A stretch of 36,969 nt of DNA, from contig CAKTEB010000015.1 in the NCBI GenBank assembly GCA_934546685.1, positions 1 through 36,969 on the forward strand, given 5' to 3'. Origin of the DNA: an uncultured Oscillospiraceae bacterium (lineage in GTDB: Bacteria > Bacillota > Clostridia > Oscillospirales > Oscillospiraceae). This document shows positions 9,517 through 16,694 of the stretch, piece after piece (the stretch's first letter is position 1; every line of letters begins with the position of its first letter). The notes beneath the pieces are model-generated. The model worked only from the letters and a program-made list of their open reading frames with translations. It searched no databases and had not been told where the DNA came from. The position numbers and the translations under genes are program-made.

Positions 9517-9912
9517 TTGAAAATACACGAATCCGCCGAAAACTATCTGGAGACGATCCTGGTACTCCACAACCAGAAGGGTACCGTTCGCTCCATTGAT
9601 ATCGCCAACGAGCTGAATTTCTCTAAGCCCAGCGTCAGCGTGGCCATGAAGAACCTTCGGGAAAACGGCTATATCACCGTGAGCCCCGAGGGCTCCATCT
9701 CCCTGCTGCCCGCCGGTCAGGAGATCGCTGAGAAGATCTATGAGCGCCACACCCTGATCACGGACCTGCTGACAGCTCTGGGCGTGGATCCCGAGGTGGC
9801 TGCTGAAGACGCCTGCCGGATCGAGCACGTCATCAGTGCCGAGAGCTTTGCCGCCATCAAGGCCCATGTGAAAAAGAACGCGCCGGGGCTCTTTGACATT
9901 AAAGAAGACTAA
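9517..9912 (+). CDS. DtxR/MntR-family metal-dependent repressor
   Basis: A 131-residue transcription factor likely to sense Fe(II) or Mn(II). A winged helix (SIDIANELNFSKPSVSVAMK, about residues 26-45) is followed by the dimerisation and metal domain. Candidate ligands are His78 (YERHTLITDLL) and Cys100, Glu103 and His104 in DACRIEHVIS. The Cys matches the DtxR iron-sensor phrase and differs from the Glu of Bacillus MntR, so iron sensing is favoured (inference). There is no C-terminal SH3 domain. The start is the TTG at 9517, matching family length; its Shine-Dalgarno is weak. No metal transporter gene is adjacent. Confidence 0.88.
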   Translation: MKIHESAENYLETILVLHNQKGTVRSIDIANELNFSKPSVSVAMKNLRENGYITVSPEGSISLLPAGQEIAEKIYERHTLITDLLTALGVDPEVAAEDACRIEHVISAESFAAIKAHVKKNAPGLFDIKED

Positions 9913-9918
9913 CATCCC

Positions 9919-9953
9919 AAGGAGCCGCTGTGACATGCAGCGGCTCCTTTTCG
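9919..9953 (+). terminator. intrinsic terminator between the DtxR gene and the fusion gene
   Basis: GGAGCCGCTG (9921-9930) pairs perfectly with CAGCGGCTCC (9938-9947), followed by TTTTCG. It ends only about 15 bases before the next start codon, so the downstream gene must use read-through or a promoter inside the DtxR gene. Confidence 0.85.
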
Positions 9954-9967
9954 TCAGGAGGGTATCC

Positions 9968-10951
9968 ATGCTCACAGAATCCCATATCGACGTGCGCTAC
10001 CCAGACTGCGACCCCATGGGCATCGTCCATCACGGGGTCTATCCCCTGTGGATGGAGATCGGGCGGCTGGACTTTCTCTCCGCCGCCGGATATGGCTACC
10101 AGGCCATGAACCGGGAGGGCATCAATCCCGCCATGGTGGATCTCCACATCCAGTACCGCGCCCCGGTGCGCTTTCCCGGGCGTGTCACAGTAAAGACTGT
10201 CTGCTCCCTGTGCCAGGGGAAGAAATTAGAGCTACGGTACGCGGTCTATCCTGAAGGCGCAGGTCAGCCTGCGGCGGTTGGCTCCTCCTTCCACATCTGG
10301 ACCGGGCCGGGGATGCAGTCTTTAGATCTTTCCGCAAAACCGGAGATCTATAATCCTTTAGTCTCTGCGTCGGAGCATCCCGCGGTACTGATTCTGGCCG
10401 GAGGCCGTTCCCGGCGTATGGGGCAGGACAAGGCACAGATCGAGTTAAAGGGAGAAACGCTTCTAACCCGCGCCGTCTCCCTCTGGCGGAAAACACTGCC
10501 GGAGGCAAAGATCTATATTGCCCTAGGCCAGAAGGATCACCGGCTCAATCTGCCCCAAAACGTGACCCCCATCTATGATCTCTCCCCGGATCTTGGGCCC
10601 ATGGGCGGCCTGCAGGCGGCGTTCCGCACCACCGGAGAGGAGCTGTTCTGGGTCAGCGCCGTAGATATGCCGGGGCTACGCCCAGAGGCGGCAGCACTTT
10701 TAAGTGAAAAGCGCTGTCACTGCGAGGATATCTGCGCGTTCTCCAGGGATGGCCGCCCGGAGCCCCTTCTGGGGCTTTACCGGAGCACCTGTCTCCCAAA
10801 AATCGACGAATTACTAGATGCCGGAAACGGGCGCATGGCGGATCTGTTTGGTCAGGTCTCCGTCACCCTGGTACCGCTTCCGAATAAAAGCTGGGTGCGG
10901 AATGTCAACACCCCCGAGGATCTGCGCCAGCTCCAAACAGCGTCATATTAA
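9968..10951 (+). CDS. fusion: hotdog thioesterase + MobA-like nucleotidyltransferase
   Basis: One frame of 327 residues encodes two enzymes. Residues 1 to about 125 are a YbgC/4-hydroxybenzoyl-CoA thioesterase hotdog: DVRYPDCDPMGIVHHGVYPL with the catalytic Asp15, then YRAPVRFPGRVTV. After a short linker, residues about 137-327 are a MobA-type NTP transferase, which attaches GMP to molybdopterin: ILAGGRSRRMGQDKAQIEL (Gly-rich loop and Lys), LGPMGGLQAAF, SAVDMPGL and VRNVNTPEDL. ATG 9968 follows CAGGAGGG. No stop or frameshift lies at the junction. The link between acyl-CoA hydrolysis and molybdenum cofactor is not obvious. The MobA-like half could serve another nucleotide-activated product. 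Confidence 0.88.
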   Translation: MLTESHIDVRYPDCDPMGIVHHGVYPLWMEIGRLDFLSAAGYGYQAMNREGINPAMVDLHIQYRAPVRFPGRVTVKTVCSLCQGKKLELRYAVYPEGAGQPAAVGSSFHIWTGPGMQSLDLSAKPEIYNPLVSASEHPAVLILAGGRSRRMGQDKAQIELKGETLLTRAVSLWRKTLPEAKIYIALGQKDHRLNLPQNVTPIYDLSPDLGPMGGLQAAFRTTGEELFWVSAVDMPGLRPEAAALLSEKRCHCEDICAFSRDGRPEPLLGLYRSTCLPKIDELLDAGNGRMADLFGQVSVTLVPLPNKSWVRNVNTPEDLRQLQTASY

Positions 10952-10956
10952 CGGAA

Positions 10957-10992
10957 AAGCCCTCTGCACCGGTTTGGTGCAGAGGGTATTTT
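10957..10992. terminator. bidirectional intrinsic terminator
   Basis: CCCTCTGCACC (10960-10970) pairs with GGTGCAGAGGG (10976-10986). TATTTT follows on the plus strand and CTTTTCC on the minus strand, so it can serve both converging genes. Confidence 0.85.
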
Positions 10993-10999
10993 GCGGGAT

Positions 11000-11806
11000 T
11001 TAAGCAAGGTTCAGCCGCTTTTTGAGATTCAGCCAGGTCACCACATAGAGTGCCGCACCCACGATCAGGACGGAACCGGTAACGCTCAGCATCATCACAT
11101 GCCAGCCCATAAGGCCGCTCACATCCGTGGAATTGATGATCCCATTGCCCACGGTCATCATCCCCACCATGGACAGCAGTTGGAGTACAAAGCTAATGAT
11201 GAAGTACCAGGCCACGGACCACAGGGCCTTATGTCCGGTGAAGCCATAGCCCAGAGACATGGCCGCATAGAAGTGGAGCATAGAGGCCGCCACCCCAACA
11301 ATACCCAGCAGCGCTACCTCCGCCAACATGCCCGCGCTCTGGACAGTGAGCCGCATAATCTCCATATCATTGCACGTGATGATAAACTGCACAGCCGCCC
11401 GAATTTCCTGTAAGAACTCGCTGTCCATAAAGGCCAGTGCGATACCCAGAGCCAAAACCAGGGTGGTAACGATGCTCCAGACCAGCGCCACGATGAGCTT
11501 GGAGAAAATCAGCGCGTGACTGCTCACGGGAAGTGTGAACATAAGGTAGCCCTCGTCGGTGAGGAGATTTTTATGGAATCGCTGCACCATCAGCACCAGA
11601 GTCATCACTGCCCCGAAGATCAGGGCCAGCACCCAGGACACCGCCACAATGGTAGACAGGATCCGCAGGGCCAGATAGTCGGCGCTGCCCTGGAGATAGC
11701 GAATGGCGAAGTGCATGCCCACGCTGAGCACCAGCATGGCCGCATAGAGCACCCACATGATCCGCGCCGTAGCACGAAATTCGTGCTTTAACAATTTTCC
11801 TAGCAT
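11000..11806 (-). CDS. ABC-2-type transporter permease
   Basis: A 268-residue membrane protein with six likely transmembrane segments (for example MWVLYAAMLVLSVGMHFAI and WVLALIFGAVMTLVLMV), starting with MLGKLLKHEFRATARI, typical of ABC-2 permeases in GntR-linked operons. It overlaps the ATPase stop by seven bases, so the two are co-translated. Together they should form an exporter or a self-protection transporter of the kind controlled by YtrA-type regulators, often induced by cell-wall antibiotics; the substrate here is unknown. The start at 11806 is the only ATG that keeps the N-terminal amphipathic helix. Confidence 0.88.
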   Translation of the reverse strand: MLGKLLKHEFRATARIMWVLYAAMLVLSVGMHFAIRYLQGSADYLALRILSTIVAVSWVLALIFGAVMTLVLMVQRFHKNLLTDEGYLMFTLPVSSHALIFSKLIVALVWSIVTTLVLALGIALAFMDSEFLQEIRAAVQFIITCNDMEIMRLTVQSAGMLAEVALLGIVGVAASMLHFYAAMSLGYGFTGHKALWSVAWYFIISFVLQLLSMVGMMTVGNGIINSTDVSGLMGWHVMMLSVTGSVLIVGAALYVVTWLNLKKRLNLA

Positions 11807-12495
11807 TTGAATACCTCCCGGAATAGCTGATCCACGGATTTCCCCTGCTGCTCTCGGATCTCATCTACAGCCTTCTCCAGAACGATCTGGCCCTGACTGA
11901 TGAAGATCACCTGGTCCAGGATCTTCTCCACATCCGCGATGAGATGGGTAGAGATCACTACAGAGGCCTCCGGGTCGTAATTACCAATAATGGTGTGCAG
12001 GATGTAGTCCCGAGTGGCAGGGTCCACGCCACCAATGGGCTCGTCCAACAGATAGAGCTTTGCCGCCCGGCTCATGACCAGGATCAGCTGCACCTTTTCT
12101 CTGGTACCCTTGGACATCTGGCGGATCCGCATGGTCTCATCGATGTTCAAGTGATAGAGCATCTCCTCCGCCCGCTTCCGCCGGAAGTCCGGATAAAAGT
12201 CGCAGAAGAAATCAAGTAACTGCTTAACGCTCATCCAGTCCGCCAGATACGTCCGCTCAGGGAGATAGGATACGATGCGCTTGGTCTCCCGGCCCGGGGC
12301 CTTGCCGTCAATGAGCAGCTCGCCGCCGTCCCAGGTGATGAGGCCGTTGGCCATTTTAATGAGGGTGGTCTTGCCGCTGCCGTTGGGGCCCAGGAGTCCC
12401 ACGATCTTTCCGGGCTCGATGCTGATGTTCACATTGGAAAGCGCCTGGCACTTGCCGTAGGATTTTGTAAGGTTGCTGCACTCAAGAATTGCCAT
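11800..12495 (-). CDS. ABC transporter ATP-binding protein
   Basis: A 231-residue ATPase partner of the permease. Walker A is GPNGSGKTT (about residues 35-43). The signature region is the variant MSKGTREKVQLILVMSR. Walker B is LYLLDEPIGGVD and the switch His is in VVISTHLIADVEKIL. The start ATG 12493-12495 overlaps the end of the GntR gene by 14 bases and has GGGAGGGG upstream; longer in-frame starts lie inside the GntR gene. The variant signature (SKGTR for SGGQ) is usual in this branch of short ABC exporters. Confidence 0.93.
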   Translation of the reverse strand: MAILECSNLTKSYGKCQALSNVNISIEPGKIVGLLGPNGSGKTTLIKMANGLITWDGGELLIDGKAPGRETKRIVSYLPERTYLADWMSVKQLLDFFCDFYPDFRRKRAEEMLYHLNIDETMRIRQMSKGTREKVQLILVMSRAAKLYLLDEPIGGVDPATRDYILHTIIGNYDPEASVVISTHLIADVEKILDQVIFISQGQIVLEKAVDEIREQQGKSVDQLFREVFKC

Positions 12496-12862
12496 GGTCT
12501 TCCCCTCCCTTCTCCTGCTCCAGCAGGGTGATGATGGCCCTGCGGTCATAGCCCAGATCCTGCATTTTCTCCAGGAACTGCGCGATCTGCCGCTGAGCAA
12601 GCTGCCTTTTTGCGTCCTCGATCATGGTATTGTCCTCCGTTACAAATCTGCCGCTGGTGCGCTGGGAGAATAGAAGTCCCTGGCGTTCCAGCTCCTGAAG
12701 CGCTCGCTGCATGGTGTTGGGGTTGACCCCCGCCTCCATGGCCAGCTCCCGCACCGCCGGGATCCGCTGGCCCGGGATCCATCGGCCAGAGATGACCTCC
12801 AGCTTGATCCGTTCCACCAGCTGCGCATAGATCGGTGCATTGCTGTCAAACTGCCACTGCAT
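12482..12862 (-). CDS. GntR-family (YtrA type) transcriptional regulator
   Basis: A 126-residue repressor: an N-terminal GntR winged helix (PIYAQLVERIKLEVISGRWI; PAVRELAMEAGVNPNTMQRA) and a short helical C-terminus, as in the YtrA subfamily. It heads the GntR-ATPase-permease operon and overlaps the ATPase gene. Start 12862 follows CGGAGG. The leader between promoter and gene holds repeated TTGTATTR sites in mirror order, a strong candidate for its own operator. Expected role: keep the exporter genes off until an inducer arrives (family knowledge); the inducer is unknown. Confidence 0.9.
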   Translation of the reverse strand: MQWQFDSNAPIYAQLVERIKLEVISGRWIPGQRIPAVRELAMEAGVNPNTMQRALQELERQGLLFSQRTSGRFVTEDNTMIEDAKRQLAQRQIAQFLEKMQDLGYDRRAIITLLEQEKGGEDHGNS

Positions 12863-12875
12863 AATACGCCTCCGT

Positions 12876-12921
12876 TTGTATTGTTGTATTAGTTTCTTAG
12901 TACAATAATACAATAATACAA
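12876..12921. promoter_or_regulatory. repeated inverted operator of the GntR/ABC operon
   Basis: Two head-to-tail copies TTGTATTG-TTGTATTA (12876-12891) face two copies TAATACAA-TAATACAA (12906-12921) across a 14-base centre, forming a symmetric four-site array. It overlaps the -10 and the start region of the GntR promoter, as an autorepressor site would. Confidence 0.75.
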
Positions 12922-12938
12922 TTTGAGCCGTTTGTCAA
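12910..12938 (-). promoter_or_regulatory. promoter of the GntR/ABC operon
   Basis: Minus-strand TTGACA (12933-12938), a 17-base spacer and TATTGT (12910-12915). The -10 lies inside the operator repeats. Confidence 0.65.
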
Positions 12939-12979
12939 GAGGCAATTACCGATTTTCGCAAAAATTAAATTCACCCCTC

Positions 12980-13011
12980 TTGACACATTATACTGCGTGT
13001 TGTATAGTATA
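12980..13011 (+). promoter_or_regulatory. promoter and likely operator of the PadR operon
   Basis: TTGACA (12980-12985), a 17-base spacer and TATAGT (13003-13008). The dyad TATACT (12989-12994) / AGTATA (13006-13011) spans the spacer and -10, where a PadR dimer could block polymerase. Confidence 0.8.
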
Positions 13012-13030
13012 TCCCAACAGGAGGTGTCTT

Positions 13031-13354
13031 ATGGATACACAGCTGAAGCGGGGCATGCTGGACGTTCTGGTCCTGTCGGCCCTATTGAAGGCGGATTCCT
13101 ACGGCTATCAGATCATCAAGGATGTATCCCCCTATACCGCCATTTCCGAGTCAACGCTCTACCCCATTCTCCGGCGGCTGGAGAAGTCTGGCTGCCTGAC
13201 CACCTACAGTCGGGAGCACGCCTCCCGGCTCCGGAAATATTACAGCATCACCACTGCCGGGATCCGGCGCATCCAGGAGTTCCTGACGGAATGGGAATCG
13301 GTGATGCAGCTCTATTCCTATATTAAAGGAGAATATGACCGTGAAGAAGCTTGA
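13031..13354 (+). CDS. PadR-family transcriptional regulator
   Basis: A 107-residue PadR repressor. It begins MDTQLKRGMLDVLVLSALL, followed by the winged helix (YGYQIIKDVSPYTAISESTL; YPILRRLEKSGCL) and the wing YSREHASRLRKYYSIT. The short helical tail is the usual dimer arm. Start 13031 follows AGGAGG. It is the first gene of a standard Firmicutes trio with DUF1700 and DUF4097 proteins and overlaps the next gene by 20 bases. It probably represses its own operon through the dyad at 12989-13011. Inducer unknown. Confidence 0.94.
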   Translation: MDTQLKRGMLDVLVLSALLKADSYGYQIIKDVSPYTAISESTLYPILRRLEKSGCLTTYSREHASRLRKYYSITTAGIRRIQEFLTEWESVMQLYSYIKGEYDREEA

Positions 13355-13958
13355 ATTCATTAACGCCCTGGGGGATCGGCTGTCGGCCCTGCCCCCGGAG
13401 GAGGTTCGGCCCCTGCTGGACTATTATATGGAGATCGTGGCGGACCGAATGGAGGACGGCATGACCGAGGAGGAGGCCATCGAGTCTCTGGGCTCCATCG
13501 AGGAGCTGGCCCAGAAGGCCCTGGAGCAGCAGGAGCATCTGACGCCCCCGGAAGCTCCGGAGCCGCCGCATATGGAGGATCATGCCCCTGTACCGCCCAC
13601 TCAGCCCGCGCCCAAAAAGCGCGTCACCAGCCGCGCCATTGCCCTGGCGATCATTTTAAGTCCCCTGTGGCTGGCGATATTCTTCGTGGTGCTGGGTCTG
13701 GAAATTGCCATCTGGGCCACCCTGGGCGCTCTGGTGGTGGCAGCAGGCTCCATGCTGGCGGCTGGGATCCCTGGGGCCGTGGTGGCCATGATCCCGGCCT
13801 TTGATCCCATCTCTCTGGCCGGACGGATCTTCGTCTGCGGCGGCTGCATCCTCACCGCGGGGCTGTGCCTGGTGCTGCTGCCCCTGACCATAAAGCTGCT
13901 GGTTCTGTTCGCAAAATTCCACCGCTTCCTGTACCGGAAGCTCAGAGGGAGGGCCTGA
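13335..13958 (+). CDS. DUF1700 (HAAS-domain) membrane protein
   Basis: 207 residues. The N-terminal helical HAAS domain (KKLEFINALGDRLSALPPEE; then YMEIVADRMEDGMTEEEAIE) is the DUF1700 signature. A Pro-rich charged linker leads to three or four hydrophobic segments from about residue 97, ending in a basic tail. The family sits between PadR and DUF4097 genes and is thought to sense or transmit envelope state, but no biochemical role is established. Start 13335 has AAAGGAG and lies inside the end of padR, so translation is coupled. Confidence 0.9.
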   Translation: MTVKKLEFINALGDRLSALPPEEVRPLLDYYMEIVADRMEDGMTEEEAIESLGSIEELAQKALEQQEHLTPPEAPEPPHMEDHAPVPPTQPAPKKRVTSRAIALAIILSPLWLAIFFVVLGLEIAIWATLGALVVAAGSMLAAGIPGAVVAMIPAFDPISLAGRIFVCGGCILTAGLCLVLLPLTIKLLVLFAKFHRFLYRKLRGRA

Positions 13959-13962
13959 GAAA

Positions 13963-14883
13963 ATGAAGAAATTTACGAGATCCTGCCTCATCACCGGCAT
14001 CGTTCTCTGCATCATCGGCGGCTCCGCCATGGCGGCAGGGTATGCGGGCGGAGCCTGGTCAGAGGTCACAGGAAAGTCCAGCAGCCTTGTGGGTCTTGGC
14101 ACTACCACAGTCGTTACCACCAAGGATTCGGCGAAAACGGAGTCTCTGACCCTGGATCCCGGGGAATATAGCTATCTGCAGTTCCAGCTGTCCAGCGAGG
14201 ATATCACCATTCGTCCCTCCCAGGACGGCCAGATCCACATCCGCTACCAGGATCACGAGCACGTCCGCTATCAGACCCGCACCGAGGCTCCGGCGGCGGG
14301 CGGCTCCGGCTCTACCTATGTATTCTCTCGAATGGAGCTGACCTCCAGCTTCAACTTTGGCTTCCACTTTGACACCGACGAGGGCATTCAGGTGTCCGTG
14401 CCCCAGGGTATGGGGGTCTCCGTCTCCACGGTCTCCGGGGAGATTGAGCTCAGTGATATCAGCCTCAAGAATCTGGACGTCACCACCAGCTCCGGCGATA
14501 TCGATCTGTCCGGCGTCACCGTCACCGGCGATCTGCTGCTCAGCAGCATCTCCGGTGAGCTGGAGCTGAGCTCCGTCACGGTCTCCGGCTCCGCCAAACT
14601 GGAAACCACCTCCGGGGAGATGGAATGGAAGAGCTGCCAGCTGGCCGCCGCGTCCCTCTATACCGTCAGCGGCGACATCTCCGGCAGCGTTCAGGCAGCG
14701 GGAGACCTAAGCCTTGACACCACCTCCGGAGACATTGATCTGGATCTTCGGGGCTCCCCAGCCCATCGGCAGGGCAGCGTCTCCGCCGTCAGCGGGGATG
14801 TGAAAATGGAGGGGATGGATCCTGACGGGGAATATACCATCGATGTGGATACCGTCAGCGGGGATGTGACGATCCGGCACTGA
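13963..14883 (+). CDS. DUF4097-family beta-repeat surface protein
   Basis: 306 residues. An N-terminal hydrophobic segment (LITGIVLCIIGGSAMAAGYA) acts as signal or anchor. The rest is a repetitive beta-strand domain with recurring short units: VSGEIELSD, SSGDIDLSG, ISGELELSS, TSGEMEWKS, VSGDISGSV and VSGDVTIRH. This is the DUF4097 pattern, probably an extracytoplasmic beta-solenoid. It follows the DUF1700 gene by four bases with a strong GAGGGAGGG. The trio probably handles an envelope-stress or surface task; the ligand is unknown. Confidence 0.9.
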   Translation: MKKFTRSCLITGIVLCIIGGSAMAAGYAGGAWSEVTGKSSSLVGLGTTTVVTTKDSAKTESLTLDPGEYSYLQFQLSSEDITIRPSQDGQIHIRYQDHEHVRYQTRTEAPAAGGSGSTYVFSRMELTSSFNFGFHFDTDEGIQVSVPQGMGVSVSTVSGEIELSDISLKNLDVTTSSGDIDLSGVTVTGDLLLSSISGELELSSVTVSGSAKLETTSGEMEWKSCQLAAASLYTVSGDISGSVQAAGDLSLDTTSGDIDLDLRGSPAHRQGSVSAVSGDVKMEGMDPDGEYTIDVDTVSGDVTIRH

Positions 14884-14965
14884 TCGGGACTGCTGTCTTG
14901 AAGATCGCCGATCCCGTCCCGTGGGCATAGCTGTTTTCTGGAACGATACATTTCAAAGAAATTTC

Positions 14966-15002
14966 TGGCGCTGGAGATGCCAAATGCGAATCTGCAGCGC
15001 CA
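14966..15002 (+). other. hairpin in the DUF4097-SLC13 intergenic region
   Basis: TGGCGCTG (14966-14973) pairs with CAGCGCCA (14995-15002) just before the main terminator. The 311-base interval 14884-15195 holds no other gene; it contains this hairpin, a terminator, a promoter and the SLC13 leader. Confidence 0.45.
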
Positions 15003-15053
15003 AAACTGCTTTTTGCTATAGTCTAAAGCTATGGCAAAAAGCAGTTTTTTCGT
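15002..15053 (+). terminator. intrinsic terminator of the PadR operon
   Basis: AAAACTGCTTTTTGC (15002-15016) pairs perfectly with GCAAAAAGCAGTTTT (15034-15048), with TATAG/CTATG extending the stem and a T tract. It ends immediately before the next promoter. Confidence 0.92.
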
Positions 15054-15055
15054 AT

Positions 15056-15084
15056 TTTACAAATGGTTCGACTAATTATATACT
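15056..15084 (+). promoter_or_regulatory. promoter of the SLC13 permease leader
   Basis: TTTACA (15056-15061), a 17-base spacer and TATACT (15079-15084). Transcription should start near 15091. Confidence 0.8.
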
Positions 15085-15096
15085 TTAGCCATAGGA

Positions 15097-15180
15097 ATGA
15101 AGCCCACTGCATATGCAGGGAACCTGGAAACCGGCGAAAAAACAGCGCCGCGTTCCCTGCTTTTTTTGCACCCTTTTTAG
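15097..15180 (+). CDS. possible 27-residue leader peptide
   Basis: An ATG (15097) six bases into the predicted transcript opens 27 codons (MKPTAYAGN...LHPF) ending at TAG 15180, 15 bases before the permease start. It runs through both alternative hairpins of the leader, as leader peptides of transcription attenuators do. The ribosome site (GGA, two bases away) is poor and no homologue is recognised, so translation is a hypothesis. If it is real, a stalled or moving ribosome would choose between terminator and antiterminator. Confidence 0.35.
   Translation: MKPTAYAGNLETGEKTAPRSLLFLHPF
15103..15167 (+). promoter_or_regulatory. leader attenuator: terminator with competing hairpin
   Basis: The terminator stem is GCAGGGAAC (15115-15123) with GTTCCCTGC (15152-15160), an inner CGGCG/CGCCG stem and seven Ts (15161-15167). 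Upstream, the palindrome CTGCATATGCAG (15107-15118), extended by CC/GG, forms a hairpin that uses the same GCAGGG, so the two structures exclude each other. The terminator lies after the promoter and before the SLC13 gene: a classic attenuator layout. I recognise no riboswitch class here. Confidence 0.75.
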
Positions 15181-15195
15181 AGAGGAAGAACCGTC

Positions 15196-16626
15196 ATGAA
15201 TCAAAAACGAACCTATCTCCATGTGGGGATTTCCCTGATTTTAGGACTGCTATTAGGCTTTGGCCTACAGCCCACCGGCGGCCTGACGCCCCTGGGCATC
15301 CGGGTACTGGCTGTCACCATTCCCACCCTGTACCTCTGGCTCACCGTAAATACCAGCTGGTGCGCCCTGTTATTCCTGGGTCTCCTGATCCTCACCGGGG
15401 CCATGACCCCAACAGAGGTCTGGGCCGGATCCATGGGCCATTTCGCCGTAATCACCATGATCGTGTTCTCCATCCTGAACTACGCGCTGAAGGAGACTGG
15501 CGTCATCGACAAGGCCGCCTCCTGGTTTATCTCCCGGAAGATTGCCCGGGGCCGCCCGCTGGTATTCCTGGGGCTGTTCTTTCTGTCGAACCTGGTCATC
15601 GGTATGTTCGTGGACAATCTGTCTCTGGCCGTGATTTATGTGGGCCTGGCCTCTGCCCTTGCGGAGAAGATCGGGCTGAAAAAGGGCGATCCCTTCTACG
15701 CCTGTATGTTCATCGGAATTCTCTGGTGCAATGTGGTAATCTCCATAGCCTCCCCCATCGCCCACGCCCCGGTGCTGATCCTCATCGGTATGATTCAGTC
15801 CCAGTTGGGCATCACCGTCTCCTATGCCCAGTGGCTGGCCGTGGGCATCCCCTTCGCCATCGTCATGTTCCTGGCTATGATGGCTGCGGTAGCGGTATGG
15901 CGGCCCGACGCCACGGCATTCCTGGCCTTTGACCCCCAGAGTCTGGAGCGCGGTCCCCTGTCCAAGAAAGGAAAGATCACCGCAGTAATTTTTCTGCTGG
16001 CGGTCATTGCGATTCTCCTGCCAGAGGTGGGCAAGACCTTTGCCCCAGAGCTGTTTAGCGTCTGGTCTCAGATCGGCGTGGTGGTTCCGGCCATCCTGGC
16101 GGTCTGTGCCCTGTGCCTCATTTCCGTGGACGGTCGGCCGGTGCTGGATTTCCAGGCCGCCTGCGGCTCCCTGCCCCTGTCCGCCATCATCTTTGCCGGT
16201 GTGGTGTGCGTCATGTCCACCCCCTTCTCCTCCGAGGCCACGGGCATCTCCGCCTGGCTCAGCGGCCTCCTCCAGCCCGCCATTCAGGGGCTCAGTCCTC
16301 TGGTGATCCTGGGCCTTCTGGCTCTGGCCGCCCTGGTGATGACCAACTTTCTTTCCAACGTAGTGACCATGGTGCTGTTCTTCAACATCGGCCTGGCCCT
16401 GCTGTCCGGCAGTAACCTGCATCTGGGCGCCTTCGCTGCGGTCATCGGCTACGCCGCATCCATGGCCTCCCTGACCCCCTCGGCCTGCGCCCCCGCGCCC
16501 CTGATCTTTGGCCCCGGCCATGTGACCGTCCGGGGCGTGCTGAAGGCAAACCTGGTCTTCCTGGTGATCTCCCTGCTGGCCTGTCTGCTGCTGGTCTATC
16601 CCCTGTCCGTGGCCGTATTTGGCTGA
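15196..16626 (+). CDS. SLC13-type (DASS/ArsB-NhaD superfamily) anion permease
   Basis: A 476-residue inner-membrane transporter with about 11-12 hydrophobic segments. Two matching halves fit the ion transporter superfamily: GVIDKAASWFISRKIARGRP and MFVDNLSLAVIYVGLASALA in the first, MTNFLSNVVTMVLFFNIGLA and YAASMASLTPSACAPAPLIF in the second. Relatives import dicarboxylates, sulfate or other anions, usually with Na+. The substrate cannot be deduced and no metabolic partner gene is adjacent. Start 15196 follows AGAGAGGAAG. Expression is probably set by the attenuator in the leader; the gene ends at a strong terminator. Confidence 0.87.
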   Translation: MNQKRTYLHVGISLILGLLLGFGLQPTGGLTPLGIRVLAVTIPTLYLWLTVNTSWCALLFLGLLILTGAMTPTEVWAGSMGHFAVITMIVFSILNYALKETGVIDKAASWFISRKIARGRPLVFLGLFFLSNLVIGMFVDNLSLAVIYVGLASALAEKIGLKKGDPFYACMFIGILWCNVVISIASPIAHAPVLILIGMIQSQLGITVSYAQWLAVGIPFAIVMFLAMMAAVAVWRPDATAFLAFDPQSLERGPLSKKGKITAVIFLLAVIAILLPEVGKTFAPELFSVWSQIGVVVPAILAVCALCLISVDGRPVLDFQAACGSLPLSAIIFAGVVCVMSTPFSSEATGISAWLSGLLQPAIQGLSPLVILGLLALAALVMTNFLSNVVTMVLFFNIGLALLSGSNLHLGAFAAVIGYAASMASLTPSACAPAPLIFGPGHVTVRGVLKANLVFLVISLLACLLLVYPLSVAVFG

Positions 16627-16642
16627 TCCCCAATAATCCGTC

Positions 16643-16681
16643 AAACGGAGCGCTTGATTCAGTTCAAGCGCTCCGTTTTTG
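16643..16681 (+). terminator. intrinsic terminator of the SLC13 gene
   Basis: A 15-base perfect stem (16643-16657 with 16664-16678) continues into TTTTTG. It may also stop the converging phosphatase transcript, which ends at 16695. Confidence 0.93.
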
Positions 16682-16694
16682 TCATTCTTCCGTA

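Noticed and set aside
15085..15195. Known riboswitch in the SLC13 leader
   Set aside because: Checked by eye against ZTP, fluoride, preQ1, guanidine, THF and purine consensus patterns; none fits.
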